From the NCBI GenBank assembly GCA_018056685.1, contig JAGPFC010000023.1, forward strand, positions 1 to 39,436: DNA of 39,436 nt, given 5' to 3'. Position numbers and translations under genes: made by a program. The notes below the pieces were generated by a model that worked only from the letters and a program-made list of their open reading frames with translations, did not search any database and was not told where the DNA came from. The stretch is from Smithella sp. Lineage in GTDB: Bacteria > Desulfobacterota > Syntrophia > Syntrophales > Smithellaceae. Of the stretch, positions 7,654 to 15,871 are shown piece after piece (positions within the stretch are counted from its first letter, which is position 1; each line of letters begins with the position of its first letter).

Positions 7654-9417
7654 ATGTCCAAAAATGTCAAACTGACTATTGATAACAAAGAAGTAGAAGT
7701 TGCGGCGGGAACCACGATTCTGGAAGCCGCCCGCAGTATCGGTATCAAAATCCCCACGCTCTGTGCGTGGACGGAAAGAAAACACACACCTGGCGCCTGC
7801 CGGGTTTGCATGACCGAAGTGGAAGGTCAGCGCAGTCTGATCGCCTCCTGTGTTTTTCCCGTAGCAGAAGGCATGGTGGTGCGCACCAATACGGAGAAAG
7901 TCCGTCAGGCCAGAAAAATGGTCGTCGAACTGCTCCTGGCCAACCATCCGCAGGAATGCAATTTCTGCGTGAGAAACGGCAGCTGTGAACTGCAGAAAGT
8001 CGCCGAATTTGTCGGTCTCAAGGAAGTCCGTTTCGATTACACGCAATTCCCGAAGGAAGGCATGATCGACCGGTCCAGTCCTTCCATCGTGCGCGACAGT
8101 CGCAAATGCATTGAATGTCATCGTTGCATTACCGTATGCGAAGAAGTGCAGACGGTCAGTGTTTTAACGCCGGCCAACCGCGGCAGCAAAGTCAAGGTTG
8201 TTCCGGCATTCGATCTGCCTTTGATCGAATCCAACTGTGTCACCTGCGGCCAGTGTATCCTCGTCTGCCCCGTCGGCGCTCTTTACGAAAAGGATGATGT
8301 GGATGCTGTTTGGAAGGCGCTGCAGGATCCGACCAAACACGTGATCGTGCAGGAAGCTCCGGCGATTCGCGCCGCTCTGGGCGAAGAGTTCGGCATGGCT
8401 CCGGGGACGCTGGTCACCGGCAAGATGATTGCCGCCTTGAGAAGATTGGGCTTCGATAAAGTATTCGATACCAACTTCACAGCCGATCTGACCATTATCG
8501 AGGAAGGCAACGAGTTGCTCAAAAGAGTCAAGGAAGGCGGAACGCTGCCGATGATCACATCGTGCAGCCCCGGCTGGATCAAGTTCTGCGAGCATTTCTA
8601 TCCCGAACTGCTGGGCCATTTGTCAACCTGTAAATCCCCGCAGCAGATGTTCGGCGCGCTGGCCAAAACCTATTACGCGGAAACGGCGGGTATAGATCCG
8701 AAAGATATCGTTTCAGTCTCGATCATGCCCTGCACCGCCAAGAAGTTTGAAGCCCAGCGTCCGGAAATGAACAGCAGCGGATTCCGTGATGTGGATTACG
8801 TTCTGACCACCCGTGAACTGGCACGGATGATCAAAGAAGCCGGCATCGATTTTGAAACCTTGGCCGATGAAGATTATGATGCCCCCATGGGTGAGTACAC
8901 CGGAGCGGCGACAATTTTCGGCGCCACCGGCGGCGTTATGGAAGCGGCATTGCGTACCGTTTACGCGGTGGTTACCGGCCAGAATCTGCCCAGCCTGGAC
9001 ATTACCCCTGTCCGCGGTCTGGAGGGCGTCAAAGAAGCCTCTGTGGAAGTCGGTCCTTTGGGAAAAGTAAAAATCGCCGTAGCCCACGGCCTGGGTAACG
9101 CCCGCAAATTGATGGATTTGATCCGTGACGGTAAGGCAGATTATGTTTTCATTGAAGTCATGTGCTGCCCCGGCGGTTGCATTTCCGGCGGCGGTGAGCC
9201 CATTCCGACAAATAATGATATTCGAGTCCTTCGCTCCTCCGCTCTTTATAAAGATGACGGAAAGGTTCAGAAGAATCGTCAGTCACACGAAAATGAATCG
9301 GTGAAAAAGCTGTATGATACATTCCTGAAGAAACCCCTGGGGCATAAGTCACACGAGCTTTTGCACACCAAGTATGTCAAAAGAGGAACGGAAGTGCCTC
9401 ATAAGAAAGATGAATAA
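7654..9417 (+). CDS. hydA: [FeFe]-hydrogenase catalytic subunit HydA
   Basis: 587 residues. Ligands can be followed in order: [2Fe-2S] at C37, C49, C52, C66; His-Cys [4Fe-4S] at H98, C102, C105, C111; two [4Fe-4S] ferredoxin sites at C152/C155/C158/C162 and C195/C198/C201/C205. The H-cluster motifs are TSCSPGW (302-308), MPCTAKK (358-364) and EVMCCPGGC (501-509). A small-subunit-type C-terminal tail follows. It reduces protons or oxidises hydrogen in the cytoplasm. With the NuoE-, HndB- and NuoF-like partners it fits an electron-bifurcating or confurcating enzyme using ferredoxin and pyridine nucleotides. The first H-cluster motif has Ser where TSCCPGW is commonest, and the third has MCC rather than MAC. 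Last gene before a terminator. Confidence 0.97.
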   Translation: MSKNVKLTIDNKEVEVAAGTTILEAARSIGIKIPTLCAWTERKHTPGACRVCMTEVEGQRSLIASCVFPVAEGMVVRTNTEKVRQARKMVVELLLANHPQECNFCVRNGSCELQKVAEFVGLKEVRFDYTQFPKEGMIDRSSPSIVRDSRKCIECHRCITVCEEVQTVSVLTPANRGSKVKVVPAFDLPLIESNCVTCGQCILVCPVGALYEKDDVDAVWKALQDPTKHVIVQEAPAIRAALGEEFGMAPGTLVTGKMIAALRRLGFDKVFDTNFTADLTIIEEGNELLKRVKEGGTLPMITSCSPGWIKFCEHFYPELLGHLSTCKSPQQMFGALAKTYYAETAGIDPKDIVSVSIMPCTAKKFEAQRPEMNSSGFRDVDYVLTTRELARMIKEAGIDFETLADEDYDAPMGEYTGAATIFGATGGVMEAALRTVYAVVTGQNLPSLDITPVRGLEGVKEASVEVGPLGKVKIAVAHGLGNARKLMDLIRDGKADYVFIEVMCCPGGCISGGGEPIPTNNDIRVLRSSALYKDDGKVQKNRQSHENESVKKLYDTFLKKPLGHKSHELLHTKYVKRGTEVPHKKDE

Positions 9418-9450
9418 TCTTTTTTACCGGTTCCTATTTTCTTAAACATA

Positions 9451-9490
9451 AAAAGAGGTTTGTTCTTACGGGGGCAAACCTCTTTGTCTT
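9451..9490 (+). terminator. Rho-independent terminator after hydA
   Basis: Perfect 11-bp stem AAAGAGGTTTG (9452-9462) / CAAACCTCTTT (9475-9485) with a 12-base loop, then a T-rich tail. It lies 34 bases after the hydA stop and closes the hydrogenase structural operon. Confidence 0.85.
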
Positions 9491-9500
9491 TATAGATTTT

Positions 9501-10883
9501 ATGATGTCAAAAAGAGTTGAACATGATTTTCTGGGAACTCTCGAAATTCCCGCCGATGCCTACTGGGGAATTCATACGCAACGGGCTCTTGAAAATTTTC
9601 ATATTAGTCGATCAAAAGTGAATCCTGCTCTCATCAAGGGACTGGCTCTGGTGAAAAAAGCCTGCTGCCTGGCCAATACCGAAACAGGATTTTTGTCCGC
9701 CCAAAAATCTCAGGCGATTGCGGAGGCCTGCACTGAAATCGCTGCCGGAGCAATACCGGATCAGTTTCCTTTGGATGCGCTGCAGGGCGGCGCCGGAACG
9801 TCAACGAATATGAACCTCAATGAGGTCATCGCCAACCGTGCCATAGAAATTTTGGGCGGCGCCAGAGGCGATTATTCGATCATTCATCCCCTCGAAGACG
9901 TTAACCTTCATCAATCCACCAATGATGTTTATCCGACAGCCATAAAAATAGCTGCGATTTTCAAATTGCGGGATTTATCAGAAGCCGTTTCCCATGTGCA
10001 GGGCGCCTTTCAGGAAAAGGAAAAAGAGTTTGCCGATATTGTCAAACTGGGCAGAACGGAGTGGCAGGACGCTGTTCCGATCACACTCGGAGCGGAATTC
10101 TCCGCCTTTGCCGAGGCGTTTTCCCGTGACCGCTGGCGGACATTCAAATGCGAAGAGCGACTGCGTGTGGTGAATATCGGCGGAACAGCCGTGGGAACGG
10201 GGCTTACCGCGCCACGCGATTATATTTTTCTGGTCATCGAAAAGCTGAGGGACGTCACCGGATTGGGACTTGCCCGCGGCGAACATGTTATGGGGGAAAC
10301 AGCCCATGCCGACGCTTTCGCGGAGGTATCCGGCATCCTCAAGGCTCACGCCGTCAATCTGATTAAAACAGCCGGCGACCTGCGCTTAATGAATTTTTTG
10401 GGAGAGATAAAACTGCCTCCATTGCAGGCCGGATCTTCCATCATGCCCGGCAAAGTTAATCCGGTTTTGTGTGAGGCGGCCATCCAGACCGGCATCAAGG
10501 TCATCGCCCATGATGGTATCATTACTGATACGGCATCGCGGGGCACACTCCAGATTAATGAATTTCTCCCGCTACTCGCGCACGCGCTGCTGGAATCGCT
10601 GGACCTGCTGATCAACATCAACGGACTGTTTGCCGCTCATGTACGCGGCATTACGGCAAATCCGCAAAAATGCGCGGACGATTTCAATGCCAGCCCCATG
10701 ATCATCACGGCTCTCCTGCCTGTCATCGGCTATGAAAAAGCGACGCGGCTCATAACGGAATTTTCGTCCGGCGATGGAAAAAATATGCGACTGTTTTTGG
10801 AAGATAAACTGGGCAAAGAACTGATTGACAGCGTTCTGTCACCCTATCAGTTAACGGCATTGGGCTATAAGGATAAAAAATAA
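9501..10883 (+). CDS. aspA: Aspartate ammonia-lyase-like enzyme of the hydrogenase-maturation locus
   Basis: 460 residues of the aspartase/fumarase superfamily. The start RVEHDFLGTLEIPADAYWG is aspartase-like; QGGAGTSTNMNLNEVIANRA and the lyase signature GSSIMPGKVNP (about residue 312) complete the active-site regions. Aspartase usually reads GSSIMPAKVNP and fumarase GSSIMPGKVNP, so the substrate is not settled by this motif alone. Genes annotated as aspartate ammonia-lyase often sit with hydE/hydF/hydG; a link to ammonia or fumarate supply for H-cluster assembly is speculation. Starts ATG-ATG at 9501/9504 just after the hydA terminator without a clear ribosome site; its stop overlaps the hydF start by one base. 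Confidence 0.85.
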   Translation: MMSKRVEHDFLGTLEIPADAYWGIHTQRALENFHISRSKVNPALIKGLALVKKACCLANTETGFLSAQKSQAIAEACTEIAAGAIPDQFPLDALQGGAGTSTNMNLNEVIANRAIEILGGARGDYSIIHPLEDVNLHQSTNDVYPTAIKIAAIFKLRDLSEAVSHVQGAFQEKEKEFADIVKLGRTEWQDAVPITLGAEFSAFAEAFSRDRWRTFKCEERLRVVNIGGTAVGTGLTAPRDYIFLVIEKLRDVTGLGLARGEHVMGETAHADAFAEVSGILKAHAVNLIKTAGDLRLMNFLGEIKLPPLQAGSSIMPGKVNPVLCEAAIQTGIKVIAHDGIITDTASRGTLQINEFLPLLAHALLESLDLLININGLFAAHVRGITANPQKCADDFNASPMIITALLPVIGYEKATRLITEFSSGDGKNMRLFLEDKLGKELIDSVLSPYQLTALGYKDKK

Positions 10884-12127
10884 TGGATAACACACCGAAG
10901 GGAAACCGTTTGCACATCGCGCTGGTGGGACGCACCAACGTCGGCAAATCCAGCCTGCTGAATTTGATGCTGGGTCAGGATATCGCCATAACCTCTCCCG
11001 TCGCCGGAACCACGACGGATGTCGTGGAAAAAGCCATGGAACTTTTGCCCTTGGGTCCCGTTCTTTTTCTGGATACGGCCGGTCTTGACGATGTTTCGGA
11101 ATTATCCGGCGCTCGACTGAAAAAGACAGCCAGGGTTTTTGATCGCGCTGATGTGATGATTCTGGTCACAGAAGCCGACACCTGGACCGATTTTGAAGAG
11201 TCGGTTTTATCGGAATCGAAAACGCGCAACATTCCCACATTGATTGTTATCAATAAAATTGATCTGAACCAACCTTCAGATGATCATTTAAAATTTCTCG
11301 GCCAGAAATCAAACTGGATTCTGACTGTTTCCTGCAATGATGAATCAAAGCGCCAGAGCTATCTGGAGAATTTAAAGATTCAGTTGCTTGCAACTGCCCC
11401 GGCTGATTTTATCGGCACACCCACGCTGATCGGCGATCTTCTTCCGCCGGGCGGATTAGCCATCCTCGTCGTGCCCATTGATTTGCAGGCTCCCAAGGGA
11501 AGACTGATATTGCCGCAGGTGCAGACGATACGCGATATTCTGGACAATGATGCTTCAGCACTGGTCGTTAAGGAAAGAGAACTGGCTTCGACACTGGCCA
11601 ACCTGAAAAATCCACCCGCCATTGTTGTCACCGATTCACAGGCTATTTTAAAGGTTACAGCCGATGTGCCTAAAGAAATTCCGGTCACGACCTTCTCCAT
11701 TCTTTTTGCCCGTCAAAAATCCGATTTGTCCGTGATGGCCGCAGGAGCGGCAGCCATTGACAATCTTCAGCCCGACGACAAAGTCCTTATTGCGGAAGCC
11801 TGCTCGCACCATGCACTTGCAGATGACATCGGCAGAGTCAAGATTCCCCGCTGGCTGCGCCAGTATGTCGGAGGAGATTTACAGATTGATACCTCAACAG
11901 GTCGTGACTTTCCCGATGACCTCATGAAATATAAACTGATCATTCATTGTGGCGCCTGCATGATTAACCGCCGTGAAATGCTCAACCGTTTGCGCAAAGC
12001 TCAAGCAGCAGGAATTCCCGTAACCAATTATGGTATCGCAATATCTTTTTTACAGGGTGTACTCAAACGCAGTCTTGCGCCCTTCCCTTCGGCCCTGAAT
12101 GCTTTCGAACAGCAATTTTTGAAATGA
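10883..12127 (+). CDS. hydF: [FeFe]-hydrogenase maturation GTPase HydF
   Basis: 414 residues. The N-terminal GTPase has the P-loop GRTNVGKSS (16-24), a TTTDV switch I, DTAGL and NKID. A middle dimerisation domain follows. The C-terminal cluster domain has the HydF signature C307-x-H309-x46-C356-x2-C359, matching the family pattern CxHx(46-53)CxxC. HydF is the scaffold on which the diiron subcluster is finished and from which it is handed to apo-HydA. ATG 10883 overlaps the previous stop (TAATG), so the two genes are translationally coupled. Confidence 0.97.
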   Translation: MDNTPKGNRLHIALVGRTNVGKSSLLNLMLGQDIAITSPVAGTTTDVVEKAMELLPLGPVLFLDTAGLDDVSELSGARLKKTARVFDRADVMILVTEADTWTDFEESVLSESKTRNIPTLIVINKIDLNQPSDDHLKFLGQKSNWILTVSCNDESKRQSYLENLKIQLLATAPADFIGTPTLIGDLLPPGGLAILVVPIDLQAPKGRLILPQVQTIRDILDNDASALVVKERELASTLANLKNPPAIVVTDSQAILKVTADVPKEIPVTTFSILFARQKSDLSVMAAGAAAIDNLQPDDKVLIAEACSHHALADDIGRVKIPRWLRQYVGGDLQIDTSTGRDFPDDLMKYKLIIHCGACMINRREMLNRLRKAQAAGIPVTNYGIAISFLQGVLKRSLAPFPSALNAFEQQFLK

Positions 12128-12143
12128 TTTTTTTAATATTTCA

Positions 12144-12173
12144 TTGACAAATACGGACTAAATAAGCTATTAA
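12144..12173 (+). promoter_or_regulatory. Promoter after hydF
   Basis: TTGACA (12144-12149), 18-base spacer, TATTAA (12168-12173). It lies 16 bases after the hydF stop. Transcription would begin near 12181 and meet the hairpin at 12266-12300 first, then the TM1266-like gene and hydG/hydE. Confidence 0.6.
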
Positions 12174-12180
12174 TACAACG

Positions 12181-12300
12181 TTTTTTGAAGTAATTATCAA
12201 TTAAATATTGACCTGAGAGGGAGGAAATTTCTGATCTTAAGGGAAGTCTGAAGTCCTGTGAATATAAAGGTTTGATTCTTCCCGAATCAAACCTTTTTTA
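12181..12300 (+). ncRNA. Candidate small RNA or attenuated leader
   Basis: A span of about 120 bases bounded by the promoter at 12144-12173 and the terminator at 12266-12300, with no convincing coding sequence. It could be a free small RNA, or the leader of the TM1266-hydG-hydE transcript ended early by attenuation. It includes a purine-rich stretch GAGAGGGAGGAAA. Part of the 382-base gap 12128-12509; downstream of it I see only the inverted repeat at 12309-12340 and a ribosome site. Confidence 0.3.
12266..12300 (+). terminator. Rho-independent terminator between hydF and the TM1266-like gene
   Basis: Perfect 13-bp stem AAAGGTTTGATTC (12266-12278) / GAATCAAACCTTT (12284-12296), 5-base loop, then a T-run. 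It ends read-through from aspA-hydF and also lies downstream of the promoter at 12144-12173, so it may act as an attenuator. Confidence 0.85.
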
Positions 12301-12308
12301 ATGAGCCT

Positions 12309-12340
12309 TAAGTTTCAGAAACACAGTATACTGAAACTTA
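12309..12340 (+). repeat. 10-bp perfect inverted repeat in the hydG operon leader
   Basis: TAAGTTTCAG (12309-12318) and CTGAAACTTA (12331-12340) are perfect inverted copies with 12 bases between. There is no T-run after it, so it is not an intrinsic terminator; a protein-binding operator or an RNA hairpin are both possible. Confidence 0.6.
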
Positions 12341-12509
12341 TAGAGCGAATTATCACTGAGAGGATCGAACAAGACAGTGAATCTTTAAGTATAGAAGTGC
12401 AGCAAACGACAAGCTTGCTTTATTAGATATCCGCAAAAAGAGTTTGCCCGGACGACCCCTGCATCATCGTTCATCTCTCCAACGTCAGAAAATCATTCAG
12501 GAGAAATAA

Positions 12510-12758
12510 ATGAATAAACGCATTGGAACCGTGACAATTATTGTTACGAACAGAACCAGTCAGGCGCAAAAGGTAAATCAGATTCTCTGCGACTTCGGTG
12601 AAATAATTATCGGACGCATGGGATTGCCTTACGCGCCCGGCAATCTGCATATTATCGCGCTGATTGTCCATGCCACAACCGACGACATCGGCGCGCTCAC
12701 CGGTAAACTGGGCGCACTACCCGGCGTTACCGTCAAATCGTCTCTGACAAAAGTTTAA
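12510..12758 (+). CDS. TM1266-like iron-only hydrogenase system regulator (ACT-like)
   Basis: 82 residues, the length of the TM1266 family, which has an ACT/NikR-C-like fold. The protein opens with RIGTVTIIVTNRTSQAQKVNQIL and holds GRMGLPY and HIIALIVHA. The family is labelled a putative iron-only hydrogenase system regulator because it occurs beside hydE/hydG; no biochemical role is established to my knowledge. CAGGAGA lies just before ATG 12510. It is 16 bases ahead of hydG and so probably co-transcribed with it. Confidence 0.9.
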   Translation: MNKRIGTVTIIVTNRTSQAQKVNQILCDFGEIIIGRMGLPYAPGNLHIIALIVHATTDDIGALTGKLGALPGVTVKSSLTKV

Positions 12759-12774
12759 TGAGGACAGGATAACG

Positions 12775-14169
12775 ATGAAAGATTTTATTAACGACAATCA
12801 AATTGAAGAAATTCTTGCCCAAGCGAAAAATCCCGATCCGCTGCATGTTCGCGAGATCATCAAAAAAGCATATGAATTAAAAGGTCTATCGCCCGAAGAC
12901 GTCGCCGTGCTGCTGCAGACAGAAGATGATGAACTGACCGGAGAAATCCTGCGGGCGGCGCATAAAATCAAACAGGACATCTACGGCAACCGTCTTGTCT
13001 TGTTTGCGCCGCTGTATATCGCCAACCACTGTTCCAATAACTGCCTCTACTGCGGTTTTCGACGCGACAATAAAGAACTCAACCGCGTCGCGCTAACGAT
13101 GGATCAGATCAGAAACGAAGTAAAAGTTCTGGAGCGTGAAGGACACAAGCGCCTGCTGATGCTCTGCGGCGAGCATCCTGCTCGTTCCTCTCTGGAATAT
13201 TTTATGGAAGCAATTGAAACGGCCTATTCCGTCAAAACGGAAAAAGGCGGAGAAATCAGAAGGATCAACGTGGAAATCGCTCCGCTCGAAGTGGAAGAAT
13301 ACAAACGACTGAAGCAAACGGGCATCGGCACGGTTGTTTTATTCCAGGAAACCTATCATCATGAAACGTACAAAACCATGCATTCCTCCGGCCCTAAAAA
13401 AGATTATGTCAAGCGCTTGACCGCGATGCATCGCGCGCAGCAAGGAGGCGTTGATGATGTCGGCATCGGTGCCTTGTTCGGACTTTATGATTATAAATTT
13501 GAAGTTCTGGGTTTGCTGTTGCATGCCCTGCAACTGGAAAAGGACTGCGGCGTGGGACCGCATACGATTTCCATTCCGCGGCTGGAACCCGCTCTCAATG
13601 CTCCGGCGGCCATCAAACCACCCCGACCGGTCAGTGATCATGATTTCAAAAAGCTTGTAGCGATCATCCGGATGGCCGTTCCCTACACCGGCATGATTCT
13701 CTCCACCAGAGAAACCCCGGAAATGCGTGATGAAGTTTTCGCGCTGGGCATCTCGCAGATCAGCGCCGGGTCGCGCACCAATCCGGGCGGCTATCAGGAA
13801 AACTCCAGCGATGCATTCCGGGCGGCGCAATTTAACCTGGGGGATACACGCACGCTTGATGAAGTCATTCTGGACATCACCGAACGCGGTCACATTCCCA
13901 GTTTCTGCACGGCCTGTTACCGTCTTGGACGCACAGGCAAGGACTTCATGGATCTGGCCAAACCGGGATTGATTCAAAGATTCTGCCAGACCAACGGTCT
14001 GTTCACCTTCAAGGAATATCTGCTGGATTATGCCGGCCTTGCGACCCGGGAAGCCGGAGAGAAATTAATTCAAAAAATGCTGAATGAATCCTTTAAAACA
14101 AACCGCAAAAAAATCGTCAGCGACAGGCTGAAAAAAATCGAGGCAGGCGAACGAGATGTCTATATCTGA
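12775..14169 (+). CDS. hydG: [FeFe]-hydrogenase maturase HydG (radical SAM tyrosine lyase)
   Basis: 464 residues. The radical SAM motif CX3CX2C is at C86, C90, C93 (CSNNCLYC), and the C-terminal auxiliary cluster signature CX2CX22C is exact at C378, C381, C404. HydG cleaves tyrosine to give the CO and CN ligands delivered as an Fe(CO)2CN synthon for the H-cluster. AGGACAGG precedes ATG 12775. Its last 14 bases overlap hydE, so the two maturases are coupled. Confidence 0.97.
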   Translation: MKDFINDNQIEEILAQAKNPDPLHVREIIKKAYELKGLSPEDVAVLLQTEDDELTGEILRAAHKIKQDIYGNRLVLFAPLYIANHCSNNCLYCGFRRDNKELNRVALTMDQIRNEVKVLEREGHKRLLMLCGEHPARSSLEYFMEAIETAYSVKTEKGGEIRRINVEIAPLEVEEYKRLKQTGIGTVVLFQETYHHETYKTMHSSGPKKDYVKRLTAMHRAQQGGVDDVGIGALFGLYDYKFEVLGLLLHALQLEKDCGVGPHTISIPRLEPALNAPAAIKPPRPVSDHDFKKLVAIIRMAVPYTGMILSTRETPEMRDEVFALGISQISAGSRTNPGGYQENSSDAFRAAQFNLGDTRTLDEVILDITERGHIPSFCTACYRLGRTGKDFMDLAKPGLIQRFCQTNGLFTFKEYLLDYAGLATREAGEKLIQKMLNESFKTNRKKIVSDRLKKIEAGERDVYI

Positions 14170-15223
14170 CCACATTGAGCGGCTGCTGTTAAAGGCGGAA
14201 ATAGGAAAACCCCTGAGCAGGGAAGACCTTATCCAATTACTAAAAATGCCGGCCGCCTGCGAGCCGGATCTTTTCGCAACGGCCGACCGGGTACGGCAGC
14301 AGCAGGTTGGCGATGAAATATTCCTGCGCGGCATTATTGAATTTTCCAACCACTGCGAACGTAACTGCCTCTATTGCGGACTGCGCAAAGGGAACACGAA
14401 ACTCAGCCGCTACCGGATGTCCGATGACGACATTGTCTCCACAGCCGAAAAAATAAAAAACACCGGCATCCCCACCGTGGTCCTCCAGTCTGGAGAAGAT
14501 TCTTTTTACAAAGCGGACGTGATCTGCCGGCTGATCGAACGAATAAAAATGGAAACGGATGCGGTAATCACCCTATCCATCGGGGAAAGAAGCCTTGACG
14601 ATTATCGTTCGTTTCACCAGGCGGGTGTCAACCGGTATCTCCTCAAGCATGAAACCGCTTCACCGGAACTTTACAAGTTTCTGCGTCCCGGCTGTCAACT
14701 GGACAAGCGTATTCAATGCCTGCAACGCCTGAAGCAACTGGGGTTTGAAACCGGCACGGGAAACATGGTGGGCTTACCCGGACAGACACCGGAAATACTC
14801 GCCGATGATCTGATGATCATGAAAATGCTTGATGCCGACATGTTGGGCATCGGCCCGTTTATCTCTCATCCCGACACGCCGCTGGCCGGCATTGAAAACG
14901 ACGGTATCGGACTGACGCTGCGTGTTCTGGCCGTTGCCCGGTTGCTGACACGCAACACCAATATTCCGGCGACGACTGCGCTGGCCTCTCTTCATCCGCA
15001 GGGACGTCTTCTGGCGCTGCTGTCCGGAGCCAACGTCGTCATGCCGGATTTTACGCCGGAAAGATATAAAAAGCTCTATGATATCTATCCCGGAAAAACA
15101 GACACCGGATCGGCACAGGACATCCTCGAAACGTTAAAACAGGATATTCATTCCATAAGCCGGGACATCAATTTTTCCACGGGATATCGTCAGAAGAATC
15201 AATTTCCGGAGACAGTTCATTAA
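14156..15223 (+). CDS. hydE: [FeFe]-hydrogenase maturase HydE (radical SAM)
   Basis: 355 residues. The radical SAM CX3CX2C motif is at C67, C71, C74 (CERNCLYC). The following barrel shows STAEKIKNTGIPTVVLQSGED and KHETASPELY. The optional second cluster found in some HydE proteins is absent: no cysteine is seen in the last 80 residues. HydE acts after HydG in building the dithiomethylamine-bridged diiron unit. The start is inside the end of hydG. A convergent small gene follows after 19 bases. Confidence 0.96.
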   Translation: MSISDHIERLLLKAEIGKPLSREDLIQLLKMPAACEPDLFATADRVRQQQVGDEIFLRGIIEFSNHCERNCLYCGLRKGNTKLSRYRMSDDDIVSTAEKIKNTGIPTVVLQSGEDSFYKADVICRLIERIKMETDAVITLSIGERSLDDYRSFHQAGVNRYLLKHETASPELYKFLRPGCQLDKRIQCLQRLKQLGFETGTGNMVGLPGQTPEILADDLMIMKMLDADMLGIGPFISHPDTPLAGIENDGIGLTLRVLAVARLLTRNTNIPATTALASLHPQGRLLALLSGANVVMPDFTPERYKKLYDIYPGKTDTGSAQDILETLKQDIHSISRDINFSTGYRQKNQFPETVH

Positions 15224-15242
15224 GATTCAAAATGCCGCGATC

Positions 15243-15494
15243 TTAAAAAACCATTTTTTTCACGACCAGTCCTTTAATCTTTTTAAGCTTCTTTTCCATG
15301 GTCAGAATGTCAGTATCATCCCCGCACGTATCCAGGATAAGCAAACCCAGCGGAGAACAGGTTTTTTTCGACACCTCATGCAGTCCGAGACGTGTTCTGA
15401 TGTTGCACCCGTAATCGGTCAGAATCTGCTGAACAACGGGAACGTCCTTCAGACAATCCGTCACCTCAATACCCAGAACTATTCTTTTCGACAT
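15243..15494 (-). CDS. Second TM1266-like protein, convergent to hydE
   Basis: 83 residues: RIVLGIEVTDCLKDVPVVQQIL, then IRTRLGLHE and LGLLILDTCG. This fits the ACT-like TM1266 pattern of the protein at 12510-12758 at the level of layout (strand, helix, GRxGL-type turn, strand), but the two are strongly diverged. It is encoded opposite to hydE and ends 19 bases from the hydE stop. Cys residues are more frequent than in the first copy. Its function is unknown; a role with the maturases is inferred from position. Confidence 0.75.
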   Translation of the reverse strand: MSKRIVLGIEVTDCLKDVPVVQQILTDYGCNIRTRLGLHEVSKKTCSPLGLLILDTCGDDTDILTMEKKLKKIKGLVVKKMVF

Positions 15495-15705
15495 GATAAA
15501 CGTCCATCATTTGGTTATATTGACTCATGTTCAAACTAAAAATTATCATGTCCGGTAACACAATAATTATTGAATCAATTTCTTGAACTTAAATGCCGAT
15601 TCCCAGTCCGATATTCTGATTTCACAGTCTTAAATTGTATAAGTTAGTGAACTTATTCATGACTTACGATTCTTAAAATATATTAAAAAAAACACTACTT
15701 TATGT

Positions 15706-15734
15706 TTGACAAATTCTCTGATTGCGGCTATAAG
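15706..15734 (+). promoter_or_regulatory. Promoter of the OFA-family transporter
   Basis: TTGACA (15706-15711), 17-base spacer, TATAAG (15729-15734): one of the best promoter matches in the window. The transcript would start near 15741 and carry a leader of about 130 bases. The rest of the 377-base gap 15495-15871 upstream of this promoter shows no gene and no other signal I can support. Confidence 0.75.
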
Positions 15735-15743
15735 CCGCAGTCA
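15719..15743 (+). promoter_or_regulatory. Palindromic operator candidate over the -10 box
   Basis: TGA-T-TGCGGCT (15719-15729), spacer ATA, AGCCGCA-G-TCA (15733-15743): 10 of 11 positions match between the half sites. The palindrome spans the -10 hexamer and the expected start point, the usual place for a repressor site. The cognate regulator is not identifiable here. Confidence 0.55.
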
Positions 15744-15871
15744 AAATGTGCCCAGTATTCGTCCGGCTATGATGAGTTAAACGATAACGAAAATCTACAT
15801 GGTCATATTGGGAAAACATCTTAAGTATAAATAAATCTGTAATAAATTTTAAATTAGAGAGGGAAAAATTT

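Noticed and set aside
8554..8574. Ser in TSCSPGW as evidence of a dead hydrogenase
   Set aside because: All other ligands and a complete maturation set are present, and I recall the variant from active bifurcating-type enzymes.
13339..13977. 212-codon minus-strand frame inside hydG
   Set aside because: Fully antisense to hydG with its complete cluster motifs; composition is that of a shadow frame.
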